Below, piece by piece: positions 16,434-25,184 of a DNA stretch of 64,000 nucleotides. Numbering within the stretch: position 1 is the stretch's first letter; each line of letters begins with the position of its first letter. The stretch comes from Terricaulis silvestris. Its GTDB lineage: Bacteria; Pseudomonadota; Alphaproteobacteria; Caulobacterales; Aquidulcibacteraceae. The notes under the pieces are model-generated. The model did not search any database. It saw only the letters and a program-made list of their open reading frames with translations, and was not told the DNA's origin. Location of the stretch: assembly GCF_009792355.1 (NCBI RefSeq), contig NZ_CP047045.1, positions 3,436,501-3,500,500 of the forward strand. The letters run 5' to 3'. The translations under genes and the position numbers were made by a program.

Positions 16434-17428
16434 CACTCCATCACCACGACAAGCTTGCCTGTCGCGGTGCGATCGCTCAGCGCGCGGATAGCTTTGCCGC
16501 CTTCCGCAAGCTTATAGCGCGCCGAGATGCGCGGCTTGATCTTGCCTTCGGCGTAGAGTTTGAAGAGGTCGCGGACGTTGCCTTTGTGCAGCTCGGGCTC
16601 GCGCACGGTCGATGCGCCCCAGAACACGCCAACGATCGACGTTGACTTCAGTAGCGTGAGATTGAGCGGCGGCGTTGGAATGCCGGCTGGGAAACCTACA
16701 ACCAGATATCGCCCGTTCCAGTTCATCGCGCGCAACGCCGGCTCGCAGTAATCGCCGCCGACCGCGTCATAGACGACGTCCGCGCCGCCATTGGTGGCCT
16801 GCTTGAACGCATCCGCCAGCGCCTTGCTTTGCTCTTTCGCAAAGGCGCTCGCCGGATAGACCACCGTTGAGTCCGCGCCGCAGGCTTTGGCGAACTCCGC
16901 CTTCTCTTCGCTCGACACGGCGCCGACGACACGCGCGCCCATGGCTTTCGCCAACTCGATCGCGGCGACACCGACGCCGCCAGCAGCGCCGAGGATGAGC
17001 ACGGTCTCACCAGCTTTCACTTGGCCGCGGTCCTTCAGCGCGTAGTACGAGGTGCCGTAAGTGAGGATGAAGGCGCTCGCTTCATCGAACGGCATCGCGT
17101 CCGGAATCGGCATGGTGCGCGCGGCGGGGACTTTCACCTTCTCCGCATAGCCCCCCCAACCGAGCGAACCGATCACGCGCTGGCCGACCTTCACATGCTC
17201 GACGCCCGGGCCGACGCTCTCAACCACGCCAGCGACTTCGCCGCCCGGCGAGAACGGGCGCTCCGGTTTGAACTGATATTTATCCTCGATGATCAGCACG
17301 TCGGGGAAATTCACGCCCGCGGCCTTCACGGCGATGACGACTTCGCCCTCGCCCGCCACCGGATCGGCGATCTCCGCCAGTTCCAGTTCTTCCGGCGGCC
17401 CCGGCCGTGTGCTCAGCAGCGCTTTCAT
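16433..17428 (-). CDS. NADPH:quinone oxidoreductase family protein (zinc-independent MDR)
   Basis: Cytoplasmic medium-chain reductase of 331 residues. It opens MKALLSTRPGPPEELELAEI, carries a PGGEVAGVVESVG region without the structural-zinc Cys cluster, and the dinucleotide-binding GAAGGVGVAAIELAKA. These mark the Qor/crotonyl-reductase-like branch that uses NADPH to reduce quinones or enones. The ATG at 17428 has a GGAG site; an in-frame start upstream at 17449 lacks support. It is coupled to the downstream ICMT-like membrane gene. Confidence 0.9.
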   Translation of the reverse strand: MKALLSTRPGPPEELELAEIADPVAGEGEVVIAVKAAGVNFPDVLIIEDKYQFKPERPFSPGGEVAGVVESVGPGVEHVKVGQRVIGSLGWGGYAEKVKVPAARTMPIPDAMPFDEASAFILTYGTSYYALKDRGQVKAGETVLILGAAGGVGVAAIELAKAMGARVVGAVSSEEKAEFAKACGADSTVVYPASAFAKEQSKALADAFKQATNGGADVVYDAVGGDYCEPALRAMNWNGRYLVVGFPAGIPTPPLNLTLLKSTSIVGVFWGASTVREPELHKGNVRDLFKLYAEGKIKPRISARYKLAEGGKAIRALSDRTATGKLVVVME

Positions 17429-17535
17429 CGATGGCTCCTTGTTGCTCACACGCTAGTGGATAGCACCGCCCGCGCACAAGGCGGCGCTTGCCGGGCAAGC
17501 GCGCGGTGCTAAGGTCCCGGCCCAGAGGTGCGGGG

Positions 17536-18198
17536 ATGTTCAGGACACTGGCGGCCGCTCTGCTCGTTGCGATTGTCGCGACCGCGCACGCGCAAACGGT
17601 GCAACTGCCCCCGGCACAACAGATTCAGCGTCAGCAACCCACGCTGCCCGCGCCCCAACTGCAACTCGGCACGTACGTCTACACCGCGCGCACCGCCGCG
17701 CCTGTGCGCCGGTCTGGCGCGGTGACGGCGTCGGGGATCACTTGGGCCTGCCAGGGCGCAAGCTGCACCGTTACCGGGCCGTGGGCGCAACCGGGTGTCG
17801 GCGCCTGCGCGGCGTTGGCGCGCGAGATCGGCACAATCGTCTCGTACGGCCGTCAAGGCGCTATGCTGAACGCCGGGCAGCTCGCACAGTGCAACGGCGT
17901 GCCGTCCAACACGCCATCGTCACCGCCGCCACCACCACCACCACCACCACCACCTCCGCCACCACCACCTCCGCCACCGCCGCCACCGCCGCCGGCGACT
18001 TCTTCAGGGCCGATTGCGGTGACCTCGCCGGAGCTGTCCGTTATCGGCGGCGGCGCGTACGTGCCGCCGGCTGCGTTGCCGCCAATCGCCGTCACATCAT
18101 CGGAAATCAGTATTATCGGCGGCGGCGCCTATGTGCCACCTCCAGCCGCGCCGCCGATTGCTGTTACTTCGCCTGAACTCTCCGTTATTGGTCAATGA
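17536..18198 (+). CDS. Exported protein with 24-proline run and tandem repeats
   Basis: Secreted or surface protein of 220 residues with a signal peptide ending ATAHA. Residues about 30-125 form a small domain with SCTVTGPWAQPGVGACAALA, whose two Cys may pair; it loosely resembles the Caulobacter CC_3452-type family (weak). Then 24 consecutive prolines (codons 17923-17994) separate it from three copies of a 24-residue repeat, PIAVTSPELSVIGGGAYVPP, with exact 72-base period from 18010, 18082 and 18154. It heads a three-gene run. Function unknown. Confidence 0.75.
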   Translation: MFRTLAAALLVAIVATAHAQTVQLPPAQQIQRQQPTLPAPQLQLGTYVYTARTAAPVRRSGAVTASGITWACQGASCTVTGPWAQPGVGACAALAREIGTIVSYGRQGAMLNAGQLAQCNGVPSNTPSSPPPPPPPPPPPPPPPPPPPPPPPPATSSGPIAVTSPELSVIGGGAYVPPAALPPIAVTSSEISIIGGGAYVPPPAAPPIAVTSPELSVIGQ

Positions 18199-18209
18199 GG
18201 ATCTCGGCC

Positions 18210-18635
18210 ATGCGTATGCTGCTTAGCGTCATCGCCTTCACCACCGCGCTCTTGTCGGTCGAAGCTCGCGCAGAGGATTACGTGTTCACCCTGCCGGTTC
18301 GCATTGAAAATATGCGCAACATGGAAAGCGCTGACGCGACTTGCGGGGTGGAAGGCCTGCGCCGACTGCCGGCGGGCGCGGGCTACACCTACGTTCCCAT
18401 CCCGCTTATCGACGGCGCCTACAACGGAACACTCACCATTCGCGTCACTCTGCCAGTCGGCTTCACACGTGCGGACTTTCCGCGCTGGGCATGCGGAATT
18501 ATCTATCGGTGGCGGCGACCCGCGGGAGCATCTGCAGGCTATGGTTCTGGCGAGCAGAACCTTCTTTATGCAACTGAGACCGGGCAGACCGTCGCGAGCT
18601 CGGTCCTTCGAACTGAGGGCGCTTTCCCGCGATGA
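18210..18635 (+). CDS. Hypothetical periplasmic protein
   Basis: About 141 residues with a clear signal peptide (MRMLLSVIAFTTALLSVEARA). The mature part is a small domain with two Cys (DATCGVEG and RWACGIIYRW) that could form a disulphide, plus beta-strand-like alternation. I do not recognise the family. An alternative start at ATG 18195 overlaps the stop of the proline-rich gene; the ATG at 18210 is preceded by AGGA. It overlaps the next gene by four bases, so the three genes are likely one operon. Confidence 0.65.
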   Translation: MRMLLSVIAFTTALLSVEARAEDYVFTLPVRIENMRNMESADATCGVEGLRRLPAGAGYTYVPIPLIDGAYNGTLTIRVTLPVGFTRADFPRWACGIIYRWRRPAGASAGYGSGEQNLLYATETGQTVASSVLRTEGAFPR

Positions 18636-18919
18636 CGCAACGCGGTTATTTTCTGAGGCTGGCCTTCTCCATCGTTATCGATCTGTTCGATTTCACCCTG
18701 GGCCGCATCCCGATCTTCGGCACGGTGACCGAGGGCGTGGGCACGATCGTGCTCTACGCCCTGTGGGGACCAGCGGGGCTCGTGAACTTGCTGGAGATGG
18801 TCGATTTCACCGAGCAGGCCGACGCCTTCATTCCGACCGCGACCCTGGTCGCGCTCTATGTGGGGTGGAAGGAAGGTCATCTGTTCAACAAGGGTTCCAC
18901 TGTCGCGCCGCGCGAGTAG
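18632..18919 (+). CDS. Small hypothetical membrane protein
   Basis: A 95-residue protein starting in an ATGA overlap with the preceding periplasmic gene. It begins with an amphipathic LRLAFSIVIDLFDFTLGRIP stretch and continues with a hydrophobic segment around GTIVLYALWGPAGLVNLLEM and another at FIPTATLVALYVGW, suggesting two membrane passes. The family is not recognised. Position suggests it works with the two exported proteins before it. Confidence 0.65.
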   Translation: MTQRGYFLRLAFSIVIDLFDFTLGRIPIFGTVTEGVGTIVLYALWGPAGLVNLLEMVDFTEQADAFIPTATLVALYVGWKEGHLFNKGSTVAPRE

Positions 18920-18934
18920 CGCTATAAGCGGCCC

Positions 18935-19804
18935 ATGACCGTGACTTGGGCCTTGGCGCTCCATGGCGGCGCCGGCGCCATCGCTGAGCGCGCCTACAAA
19001 CAAGAAGAAGCGCACATGGCCGCCCTGCTCGACGAGGGCGCGGCGATGCTGACGCGCGGCGTGAGTGCGCTCGACGTGGTCACCGCGATGGCGGAGGCGT
19101 TGGAAGCCAGCGGCTTGCACGTTGCCGGCAAAGGCGCCGCGCCGAACGCGGCCGGTGTCGTCGAACTGGATGCGTCAATCATGGACGGCGACACGCGCAA
19201 CGCCGGCGCCGTCGCCGGTCTGCGTGGTTTCGTCTCCCCGATCCGCGCCGCGCGTGCGGTGATGGAACACACGCCGCATGTGCTGCTGGTTGGGGATGGC
19301 GCCGGGGCGTTCGCCGCCGCGCAGAACCTGGCGCGCGTCGAAGACCCGAAGAGCTACTACACGCCCGCCGAGAGCGGCCTGCCCGGCCCAGAGAGCGGTT
19401 CGGGCACGATCGGTGCAGTGGCGCTCGACATTTCCGGCAAGCTCGCCGCCGCCACCTCCACCGGCGGTCTCGGCGGCAAGATGCCGGGCCGCGTCGGGGA
19501 CACCCCGATCATCGGCGCTGGGTGCTGGGCCGATCGGCGCGCCGCTATCTCCTGCACAGGCTTGGGCGAATATTTCATACGCGTAAACGCGGCAGCCGAC
19601 GTTTCCGCCCGCATCGCCTATGCTGGCCAGACGCTCGAGTCCGCCGCCGCCAGCGTCATCGAAGACGTGCGTGAGCTGGGTGGTTATGGCGGGCTGATCG
19701 CGGTGGACGCGCACGGAAACATTGCCGCCCCGTTCGCAAGTCAGGGTATGAAACGGGGAATCGCGTCCTCATCCGGGCGGCGCGAAGTAAAGACGTTCCA
19801 ATAG
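18935..19804 (+). CDS. iaaA: Isoaspartyl peptidase/L-asparaginase (Ntn hydrolase)
   Basis: Plant-type asparaginase of 289 residues, made as a precursor that cleaves itself before a Thr. The opening ALHGGAGAI and the cleavage site SGSGTIGAVALD are present, making Thr158 the new N-terminal nucleophile. STGGLGGKMPGRVGDTP at 175-191 provides the substrate pocket. The enzyme removes isoaspartyl residues from peptides and hydrolyses asparagine. No signal peptide is seen, so it is cytoplasmic. It starts 15 bases after the small membrane protein gene and is followed by two MliC-like lipoproteins. Confidence 0.93.
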   Translation: MTVTWALALHGGAGAIAERAYKQEEAHMAALLDEGAAMLTRGVSALDVVTAMAEALEASGLHVAGKGAAPNAAGVVELDASIMDGDTRNAGAVAGLRGFVSPIRAARAVMEHTPHVLLVGDGAGAFAAAQNLARVEDPKSYYTPAESGLPGPESGSGTIGAVALDISGKLAAATSTGGLGGKMPGRVGDTPIIGAGCWADRRAAISCTGLGEYFIRVNAAADVSARIAYAGQTLESAAASVIEDVRELGGYGGLIAVDAHGNIAAPFASQGMKRGIASSSGRREVKTFQ

Positions 19805-19814
19805 AGGTGATCCG

Positions 19815-20111
19815 ATGAAGACGCTCCTCGCCGCCGCCGCCGTCCTTTCACTCGCCGCGTGCGCCAGCGGCGGCGCGCCCGGCGGACCGCGCGTCGATTG
19901 GGACTGTGACGGCGCCGCCGCCTTCTCAGCGCGGATCAACAATAACGGCGCCGCTGAAGTGTTCGCGGGTGGCCAGGTCTACGTTCTTCCGGGCGTGGCG
20001 GCTGGTTCGGGCACGCGCTACACCAACGGCTCGGTTGAATATTGGGAGCATGGCGGCGAAGCGACGCTCAACGGCGCCCATGGCGGGCCTTACAATAATT
20101 GCCGACGCTGA
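19815..20111 (+). CDS. MliC-like lipoprotein, first copy
   Basis: Lipoprotein of 98 residues with lipobox SLAAC. The mature part follows the membrane-bound c-type lysozyme inhibitor pattern: a WDCDGAAAFSARI strand, GGQVYVLPGVAAGSGTRYTN, an EYWEHGGEATL strand and a final Cys that pairs with the first. MliC proteins sit in the periplasmic face of the membrane and block lysozyme. It lies 10 bases after the asparaginase gene and 24 bases before a second, related gene. Confidence 0.75.
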   Translation: MKTLLAAAAVLSLAACASGGAPGGPRVDWDCDGAAAFSARINNNGAAEVFAGGQVYVLPGVAAGSGTRYTNGSVEYWEHGGEATLNGAHGGPYNNCRR

Positions 20112-20135
20112 ACGCGTCGACTACGAGGGACAGAC

Positions 20136-20456
20136 ATGAAGAATTCAATCCTGCTCTGCGCCGCGCTGTTGACGCTCGGCGCCTGCGTTTCGCACGATTT
20201 CAGCGAAGGCGAACGCACCAATTATACTTGCGACAGCGGCCGCGAATTCAACTCGCGCGACGTCGCGGGCAGTGTTGAAGTGTATGCGGGCGGCCAAACC
20301 CAGCGGCTGTTGCCCAACGGCGAAGGCAGCTATTCCAACGGCACGGTGACGCTCACCAAGAGCGGCGGCAGTGCTACACTCACCGGCGTCTCCAGCGGTT
20401 CGTTCGAAAACTGCCGCGGCCGCGCGCTGAACAGCTGGTTGCCAAGCCTCTGGTGA
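20136..20456 (+). CDS. MliC-like lipoprotein, second copy
   Basis: Lipoprotein of 106 residues with lipobox TLGAC. It keeps the NYTCDSGREF opening, a GGQTQRLLPNGEGSYSNG middle and a SGSFENC ending of the MliC-like fold, but is diverged from the first copy and less typical. A short extra tail (RGRALNSWLPSLW) follows. A tandem duplication is likely. Its TGA overlaps the ATG of the RNA methyltransferase gene (TGATG), which couples two otherwise unrelated functions. Confidence 0.65.
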   Translation: MKNSILLCAALLTLGACVSHDFSEGERTNYTCDSGREFNSRDVAGSVEVYAGGQTQRLLPNGEGSYSNGTVTLTKSGGSATLTGVSSGSFENCRGRALNSWLPSLW

Positions 20457-20968
20457 TGCGCGGCTATTTCGGCATCGGTGCTGAGGAGATTTCGAAGCCA
20501 ATGAATTTGGGTGCGCTGATGCGCACCGCTCATGCGTTCGGCGCGAGTTTCTTCTTCACCGTCAACGCGCACCCCAAAGTGCGCGAAGCCTATAATAGCG
20601 ACACCTCCCGCAGCTTCGATCACATGGCGTACTATCCGTACGACACGCTGGACGATCTGCGTTTGCCGAAGGGCTGCGCGCTGGTCGGCGTCGAGCTGAC
20701 CGACGACGCCGTGGAGCTGCCGCGATTCCAGCACCCGAGCGCCGCCGCCTACATTCTCGGCCGCGAGCGTGGCTCGCTGTCCCCGGCGCTGCTGTCGCGC
20801 TGCGCCCACGTCGTGAAGATCCCGACCAAGTTTTGCATCAATGTAGGCCTCGCCGGCGCGCTGGTGATGTACGACCGCTTGCTCGCGCACGGTGGCTATC
20901 CAGCGCGCCCGATCATGCCCGGCGGCCCGCCGCCGGAGATGACGGAGCGGTTGAAGCAGCGCACGTGA
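20456..20968 (+). CDS. TrmH/SpoU family RNA 2'-O-methyltransferase
   Basis: SPOUT-fold enzyme of 170 residues. Motif 1 is KPMNLGALMRTAHAFGAS, motif 2 AAYILGRERGSLSP and motif 3 VKIPTKFCINVGLAGALVMYD; the last two form the trefoil knot that binds SAM. Short members such as this lack the N-terminal RNA-binding domain and methylate tRNA or rRNA riboses. The exact target cannot be assigned. Starts inside the stop of the MliC-like gene and its stop overlaps the following GTG start. Confidence 0.88.
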   Translation: MRGYFGIGAEEISKPMNLGALMRTAHAFGASFFFTVNAHPKVREAYNSDTSRSFDHMAYYPYDTLDDLRLPKGCALVGVELTDDAVELPRFQHPSAAAYILGRERGSLSPALLSRCAHVVKIPTKFCINVGLAGALVMYDRLLAHGGYPARPIMPGGPPPEMTERLKQRT

Positions 20969-21876
20969 GCGAACCGGCGGCGCCAACCAGCACAGTCTCG
21001 CGCAACGTCCGCGGCGCGCTCTGGATGCTGGGCTCAGCGCTCGCGTTCACGCTGATGACGACGCTGGTGAAGTTCCTCGGCGACGATTATTCGCCGGCGT
21101 TGCAGACGTTCTACCGCCAGGTCGCGGCGACTTTGGTGCTGCTGCCGATCATGCTGCGCGATCCAAAGGCCGCGTTCAGCACCAATCGGCCAGGCATTCT
21201 GCTTTACCGAGCGCTAGTCGGCACCTTCTCGGTGATCCTTGCCTTCTACGCCTACCAAGAGCTGCCGCTGGCCGAAGCCAACGCGCTGTCCTTCACACGC
21301 ACGCTCTGGATCGTGCCGCTTGCCGTGCTGGTGCTGCGCGAAGCGATCGGCACATGGCGCATCGGCGCCACGCTCATTGGCTTCGGCGGCGTGCTGTTGA
21401 TTTTGCAACCAACCGTCGCCGGCCACGGTGGCTGGCCTGCCCTTGCCGCGCTTACGTCGGCTGCGCTGTTCGCCACCACTATCACCGGCATGAAAATCAT
21501 GACGCGCGACCACAGCGTCCTGGTGTTGACGGTTTGGAGTGCGGTGCTCGGTCTCGTGCTCGCCATTCCGTTCGCAATTCTGGAATGGCGCTGGCCGACT
21601 TGGCCCGATCTCGGCTTACTCGCCGCCATGGGAGTCGGCGGGCTCGTCGCGCAAATGTGCTACATCAAGGGCATGTCGATCGGCGACGCTGTCGCCATGG
21701 CGCCGATCGACTACACGCGCCTGCTGTTTGCGCTCGTTGTCGGCTTCGTCCTGTTCCAAGACATCCCCAACCCGCTGGCCATGGCGGGCGCTGCCATCGT
21801 CGTCGCCTCGACGCTGTTCATCACCTTCCGCGAAGCGCGCTTGAAACTGCCGAAACGTCCGCCGAGCGACCAGTAG
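20965..21876 (+). CDS. EamA/DMT superfamily transporter
   Basis: Inner-membrane protein of 303 residues with ten hydrophobic segments arranged as two EamA repeats; the first opens GALWMLGSALAFTLMTTLVK and the second begins near GGWPALAALTSAALFATTIT. Such carriers export metabolites or amino acids. The substrate is unknown. The GTG start overlaps the RNA methyltransferase stop codon (GTGA). The gene is convergent with a small membrane protein gene 23 bases away. Confidence 0.88.
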   Translation: MSEPAAPTSTVSRNVRGALWMLGSALAFTLMTTLVKFLGDDYSPALQTFYRQVAATLVLLPIMLRDPKAAFSTNRPGILLYRALVGTFSVILAFYAYQELPLAEANALSFTRTLWIVPLAVLVLREAIGTWRIGATLIGFGGVLLILQPTVAGHGGWPALAALTSAALFATTITGMKIMTRDHSVLVLTVWSAVLGLVLAIPFAILEWRWPTWPDLGLLAAMGVGGLVAQMCYIKGMSIGDAVAMAPIDYTRLLFALVVGFVLFQDIPNPLAMAGAAIVVASTLFITFREARLKLPKRPPSDQ

Positions 21877-21899
21877 CCCAGCGGACGCTCAGACAAGCC

Positions 21900-22172
21900 T
21901 CAGGGCTTGTTCAGCGCCGGCCACTTGGCGAACGCGAACCAAGCGGTGAGGATAACTGGCACCAACCAGCCGATGAACGGAATAATGATTGCGAGGTTAA
22001 GGAGCGAAAGCGCCCCGCTGTAACCTGCCTTCGCGAAAATCTTCCACCAGCAGAAAATGTAGAAGACGAAGAATGCGAGGCCCACGATTAGGAACACCGC
22101 AACAAACGGCCCCATCGCCGCCATCATGGCCGTTGGATCGCTGGCGCCGCCGTATTGAGAATAGTCGTTCAT
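21900..22172 (-). CDS. Small membrane protein, DUF5684-like
   Basis: A 90-residue protein with a polar N-terminus and two hydrophobic segments (about 20-43 and 58-80). The linking motif FCWWKIFAKAGYSGALSLLN resembles the xxWKIFxKAGxxGWxxLIP pattern of small DUF5684-type membrane proteins. Function unknown. The ATG at 22172 is preceded by a GGGAGG-type site. It stands alone between convergent and divergent neighbours. Confidence 0.7.
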   Translation of the reverse strand: MNDYSQYGGASDPTAMMAAMGPFVAVFLIVGLAFFVFYIFCWWKIFAKAGYSGALSLLNLAIIIPFIGWLVPVILTAWFAFAKWPALNKP

Positions 22173-22300
22173 ATGATCCCTCCCCGGATTTGGAACCGCG
22201 GGAGCTAAGCCTGCAAAATCCCTGGCGGCAAGCGATTGCAGAGCCCGCCTAGGCGGTGTTGGGGATTGCGGCGTTGCAGCATCATGCCCATAACCCGCGC

Positions 22301-23422
22301 GTGAGCGCCGCTCTCCCCTCCCTCGCCGGCCTATCCAAGACGGAACTGGCCGAAAAGCTTGTCGCCGTTGGCGTCGAGCTGAAGAAGGCGCGCATGCGCG
22401 CCGAGCAGCTGTGGCGCTGGATCTACCATTACGGCGTCACCAATTTCGCCGCGATGACCAACGTCGCGAAGGAACTCCGCGCAACGCTGGCGCAGCACTA
22501 CACGCTGGCGCGGCCGGAGATCGTCACGCAGCAGATCAGCACGGATGGCACGCGCAAGTGGCTGATCCGTCTTGGCCCCGGCGTCGAAGCTGAGGCAGTG
22601 TTCATCCCCGGCGTCGGCCGCGCGGGTGCGCTTTGCGTCAGCAGCCAAGTCGGCTGCACGCTGAATTGCACGTTCTGCCACACGGGCACGCAGAAGCTGG
22701 TGCGCAACCTCACGGCTGCGGAGATCGTCACGCAAGTGATGATCGCGCGCGATGCGTTGGCCGAATGGCCGACGCAAGAGCGCCCACTCAACGATGGCGA
22801 CCGCCAGCTCACCAACATCGTGTTCATGGGCATGGGCGAGCCGCTCTACAATCTAGATAATGTCGACACCGCGATCGCGGTCATCTCGGACGGCGACGGC
22901 ATTTCGATCGGCCGCCGCCGCATCACCGTCAGCACCGCTGGCGTAGCGCCACGCATTCAAGAGCTCGGCGAACGCACCGGCGCGATGCTGGCGATTTCGC
23001 TGCACGCCACCAATGACGAACTCCGCAACCAGCTCGTGCCGCTGAACAAGAAGTACAATCTCGAAGACCTCTTCGCCGCGATCCGCTCATATCCTTCGCT
23101 CAACAATGCCAAGCGCGTAACGTTCGAGTACGTCATGCTGAAAGGCGTGAACGACTCGCTGCCGGAAGCGAAGGCTTTGGTGAAGCTGCTCGCGGGCATT
23201 CCAGCAAAGATCAATCTGATCCCGTTCAATCCGTGGCCGGGCACAAACTATGAATGCTCGGACTGGGACACGATCGAGAAGTTCGCCGAAGTGCTGAACC
23301 GCGCCGGCTATTCCTCACCGATCCGCACCCCGCGCGGCCGCGACATCCTCGCCGCCTGCGGCCAGCTCCGCAGCGAAAGCGTCAAAGTGCGCGCCAGCGA
23401 ACGGGCGAAGGCGGCGACGTGA
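22301..23422 (+). CDS. rlmN: Dual-specificity 23S rRNA/tRNA adenine C2-methyltransferase
   Basis: Radical-SAM enzyme of about 373 residues that methylates C2 of A2503 in 23S rRNA and A37 in some tRNAs. The [4Fe-4S] motif CTLNCTFC has its Cys at 119, 123 and 126. A second key Cys lies in [11 protein letters not shown] near the C-terminus. The GTG at 22301 gives the usual N-terminus ([16 protein letters not shown]); an in-frame GTG at 22256 is an alternative. The [14 protein letters not shown] and NPWPG regions are typical. Confidence 0.95.
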   Translation: MSAALPSLAGLSKTELAEKLVAVGVELKKARMRAEQLWRWIYHYGVTNFAAMTNVAKELRATLAQHYTLARPEIVTQQISTDGTRKWLIRLGPGVEAEAVFIPGVGRAGALCVSSQVGCTLNCTFCHTGTQKLVRNLTAAEIVTQVMIARDALAEWPTQERPLNDGDRQLTNIVFMGMGEPLYNLDNVDTAIAVISDGDGISIGRRRITVSTAGVAPRIQELGERTGAMLAISLHATNDELRNQLVPLNKKYNLEDLFAAIRSYPSLNNAKRVTFEYVMLKGVNDSLPEAKALVKLLAGIPAKINLIPFNPWPGTNYECSDWDTIEKFAEVLNRAGYSSPIRTPRGRDILAACGQLRSESVKVRASERAKAAT

Positions 23423-23493
23423 TTGATCCACGGAAAAGTCACCCCATGGAAAAGCTCCGCCCCCGGCGCTAGGCTCGGCACGGGAGGGACGAC

Positions 23494-24600
23494 ATGGGAC
23501 AGCGCAACATCAGCCGCCGCATCGCGGGCGACCGTGGCGTCGCGGGTTTCTTCGCCTTCATCGCGGCGCTCGTGCCTTTCGCCGGCGTCGTGGCGATGGG
23601 CTATCTCATCTATCACCTCTTCACCGACCCAAGCACCGACTTCGACTCTGATGGCGGCTACTTCTGGGTCGGCGTGCTCGCGCTAAGCGCGCTGCTGTTC
23701 TGGACTGTCACGCGCTGGACATACGACTCCGTCCACGCCGCACTGACGCCGCAGCGCGTGCAAGCAATGTGGCTACGTCGTTTCCAGGCCGAAGGCGGCG
23801 ATGCGTTCCGCACCTCGCGCGTTATCGACCGGCTCTCGCGTTACGGCGTCAGCGCGCTCACACTGCAAGACCGTGACGTGCAGCTCTCGTTCGAACAACG
23901 CCGCAATCGCTTGGCGCCAGTGTTCTGGCTGCTGTTCATTCCGATCGCCGCGCTCATCACCTACGCCGTCTTCACCGGCTGGGAGAATGCGCAGGCCGAC
24001 ATTATGGACCTGCCGCCCGCGCAAGATCTGCAAACCGGCATCGGCAACGCGCTTGGCGCCGTGTTCGCACTGATCGTGGTCGGCCTTCTGCTCTTCGTTG
24101 GCCTCTTCCTCGGCATCCTGGCGACGGTGCTGATCGTGATGATCTCGGCCGCACTCGCCGGCCCGATCGGCGCGATGATGTCGAAGAACCGCGACGATTT
24201 TCGCACGCTGCCCAATCTGCTGAAACGCTTGCAACGCGGCAAAAGGCGCGGCGCCTCGGTTGTGCGCGTGTCCGACGCCAATTGGCGCGAAGCGGTCACG
24301 TCATCCCTGGGCGCTGTCGATGTCGCCATCATCGATCTCACCAACGTGAGCGATCACGTCGCCTGGGAGATTGGCGAAGCGGCAAAAGCGTGCTCGCAAG
24401 CCGGCTTGGTTTTCATCTGCCGCGACGGCGTCGACGTCTCGCCCGCCGCCAAAGCCGCGATCCGGCAGGCGCTTGGCCGCGAAGGCGTCAGTGTCGTGCA
24501 TTATCCTTCGCGACGCGGCGCGAGCGACAAGCACTTCGCCCGTGATCTCCGCACCCACATCTACGACGCCGCCGACCTGCGCGCCGCGTACCGAGCCTGA
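23494..24600 (+). CDS. Membrane protein with C-terminal Rossmann-like domain
   Basis: A 368-residue protein with hydrophobic segments at about 18-42, 57-73, 140-161 and 188-225. Between the second and third lies a soluble piece (MWLRRFQAEGGDAFRTSRVI, 92-111) with strand-helix character. The tail (256-368) reads like a flavodoxin/TIR/deoxyribosyltransferase-type fold: VVRVSDANWREAV, then VDVAIIDLTNVSDHVAWEIG with Asp281 and Glu292. I do not recognise a named family. It is translationally coupled to the GNAT gene (TGATG). Confidence 0.75.
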   Translation: MGQRNISRRIAGDRGVAGFFAFIAALVPFAGVVAMGYLIYHLFTDPSTDFDSDGGYFWVGVLALSALLFWTVTRWTYDSVHAALTPQRVQAMWLRRFQAEGGDAFRTSRVIDRLSRYGVSALTLQDRDVQLSFEQRRNRLAPVFWLLFIPIAALITYAVFTGWENAQADIMDLPPAQDLQTGIGNALGAVFALIVVGLLLFVGLFLGILATVLIVMISAALAGPIGAMMSKNRDDFRTLPNLLKRLQRGKRRGASVVRVSDANWREAVTSSLGAVDVAIIDLTNVSDHVAWEIGEAAKACSQAGLVFICRDGVDVSPAAKAAIRQALGREGVSVVHYPSRRGASDKHFARDLRTHIYDAADLRAAYRA

Positions 24601-25115
24601 TGCCGACGCCAGCCACTCTCGAAGCGCCCGGCGTGGTGCTGCGCCCACTCGTTGTCGGCGACGCGCAAGCGCTGTTCGCCGCGCACGGCGATGAGCAGAC
24701 GCACCATTATTGGTCCGGCCCCGCGCACGCCAACGTCGCGCAGACCGCGCAATACATTGAAGAGACGCTCGCCCTCCCCGGCGCACAGTGCTGGGCCATC
24801 ACCGAAGACGGCGGCGAAGCGCTCGGCCGCATCGGCTTGTTCGTGCAGCGCGAAGGCGTCGCCGAAATCGGCATCATCATGCGCCGCGACGCCACCGGCC
24901 GCGGCCTCGCCTCAAAAGCGGTGACGCTCGTCTGCGACTACGGCTTCACCCACCTCAACCTCCACCGCATCGCCGCCGACATCGACCCCGACAACAACGC
25001 CAGCATCTCGCTGTTCTTGCGCGCCGGATTTCAGCGCGAAGGCCTGCTGCGCGGGAATTGGAAGACGCACCTCGGTGTGCGCGATACGGTGATGATGGGA
25101 AAGCTGCGGGAGTAG
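24600..25115 (+). CDS. GNAT family N-acetyltransferase (RimJ/RimL type)
   Basis: Cytoplasmic acetyltransferase of 171 residues. It opens like RimJ/RimL proteins (LEAPGVVLRPLVVGDAQALF), has the acetyl-CoA region IGIIMRRDATGRGLASKAV and the motif B sequence GFTHLNLHRIAADIDPDN with the NNASISLFLRAGFQREG ending. These enzymes acetylate protein N-termini or small molecules. The target is unknown. Its ATG overlaps the stop codon of the preceding membrane protein, so the two are co-translated. Confidence 0.88.
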   Translation: MPTPATLEAPGVVLRPLVVGDAQALFAAHGDEQTHHYWSGPAHANVAQTAQYIEETLALPGAQCWAITEDGGEALGRIGLFVQREGVAEIGIIMRRDATGRGLASKAVTLVCDYGFTHLNLHRIAADIDPDNNASISLFLRAGFQREGLLRGNWKTHLGVRDTVMMGKLRE

Positions 25116-25184
25116 CTACGTGACCTGCGGCGGACCTATACAATGACTCGACACACCAGATCGAGCTCGGAAGGCGCGTGACCG

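Noticed and set aside
17923-17994. Short repeat array as CRISPR or microsatellite non-coding locus
   Set aside because: The CCN repeats are in frame within an exported protein and encode 24 prolines; there are no spacers.
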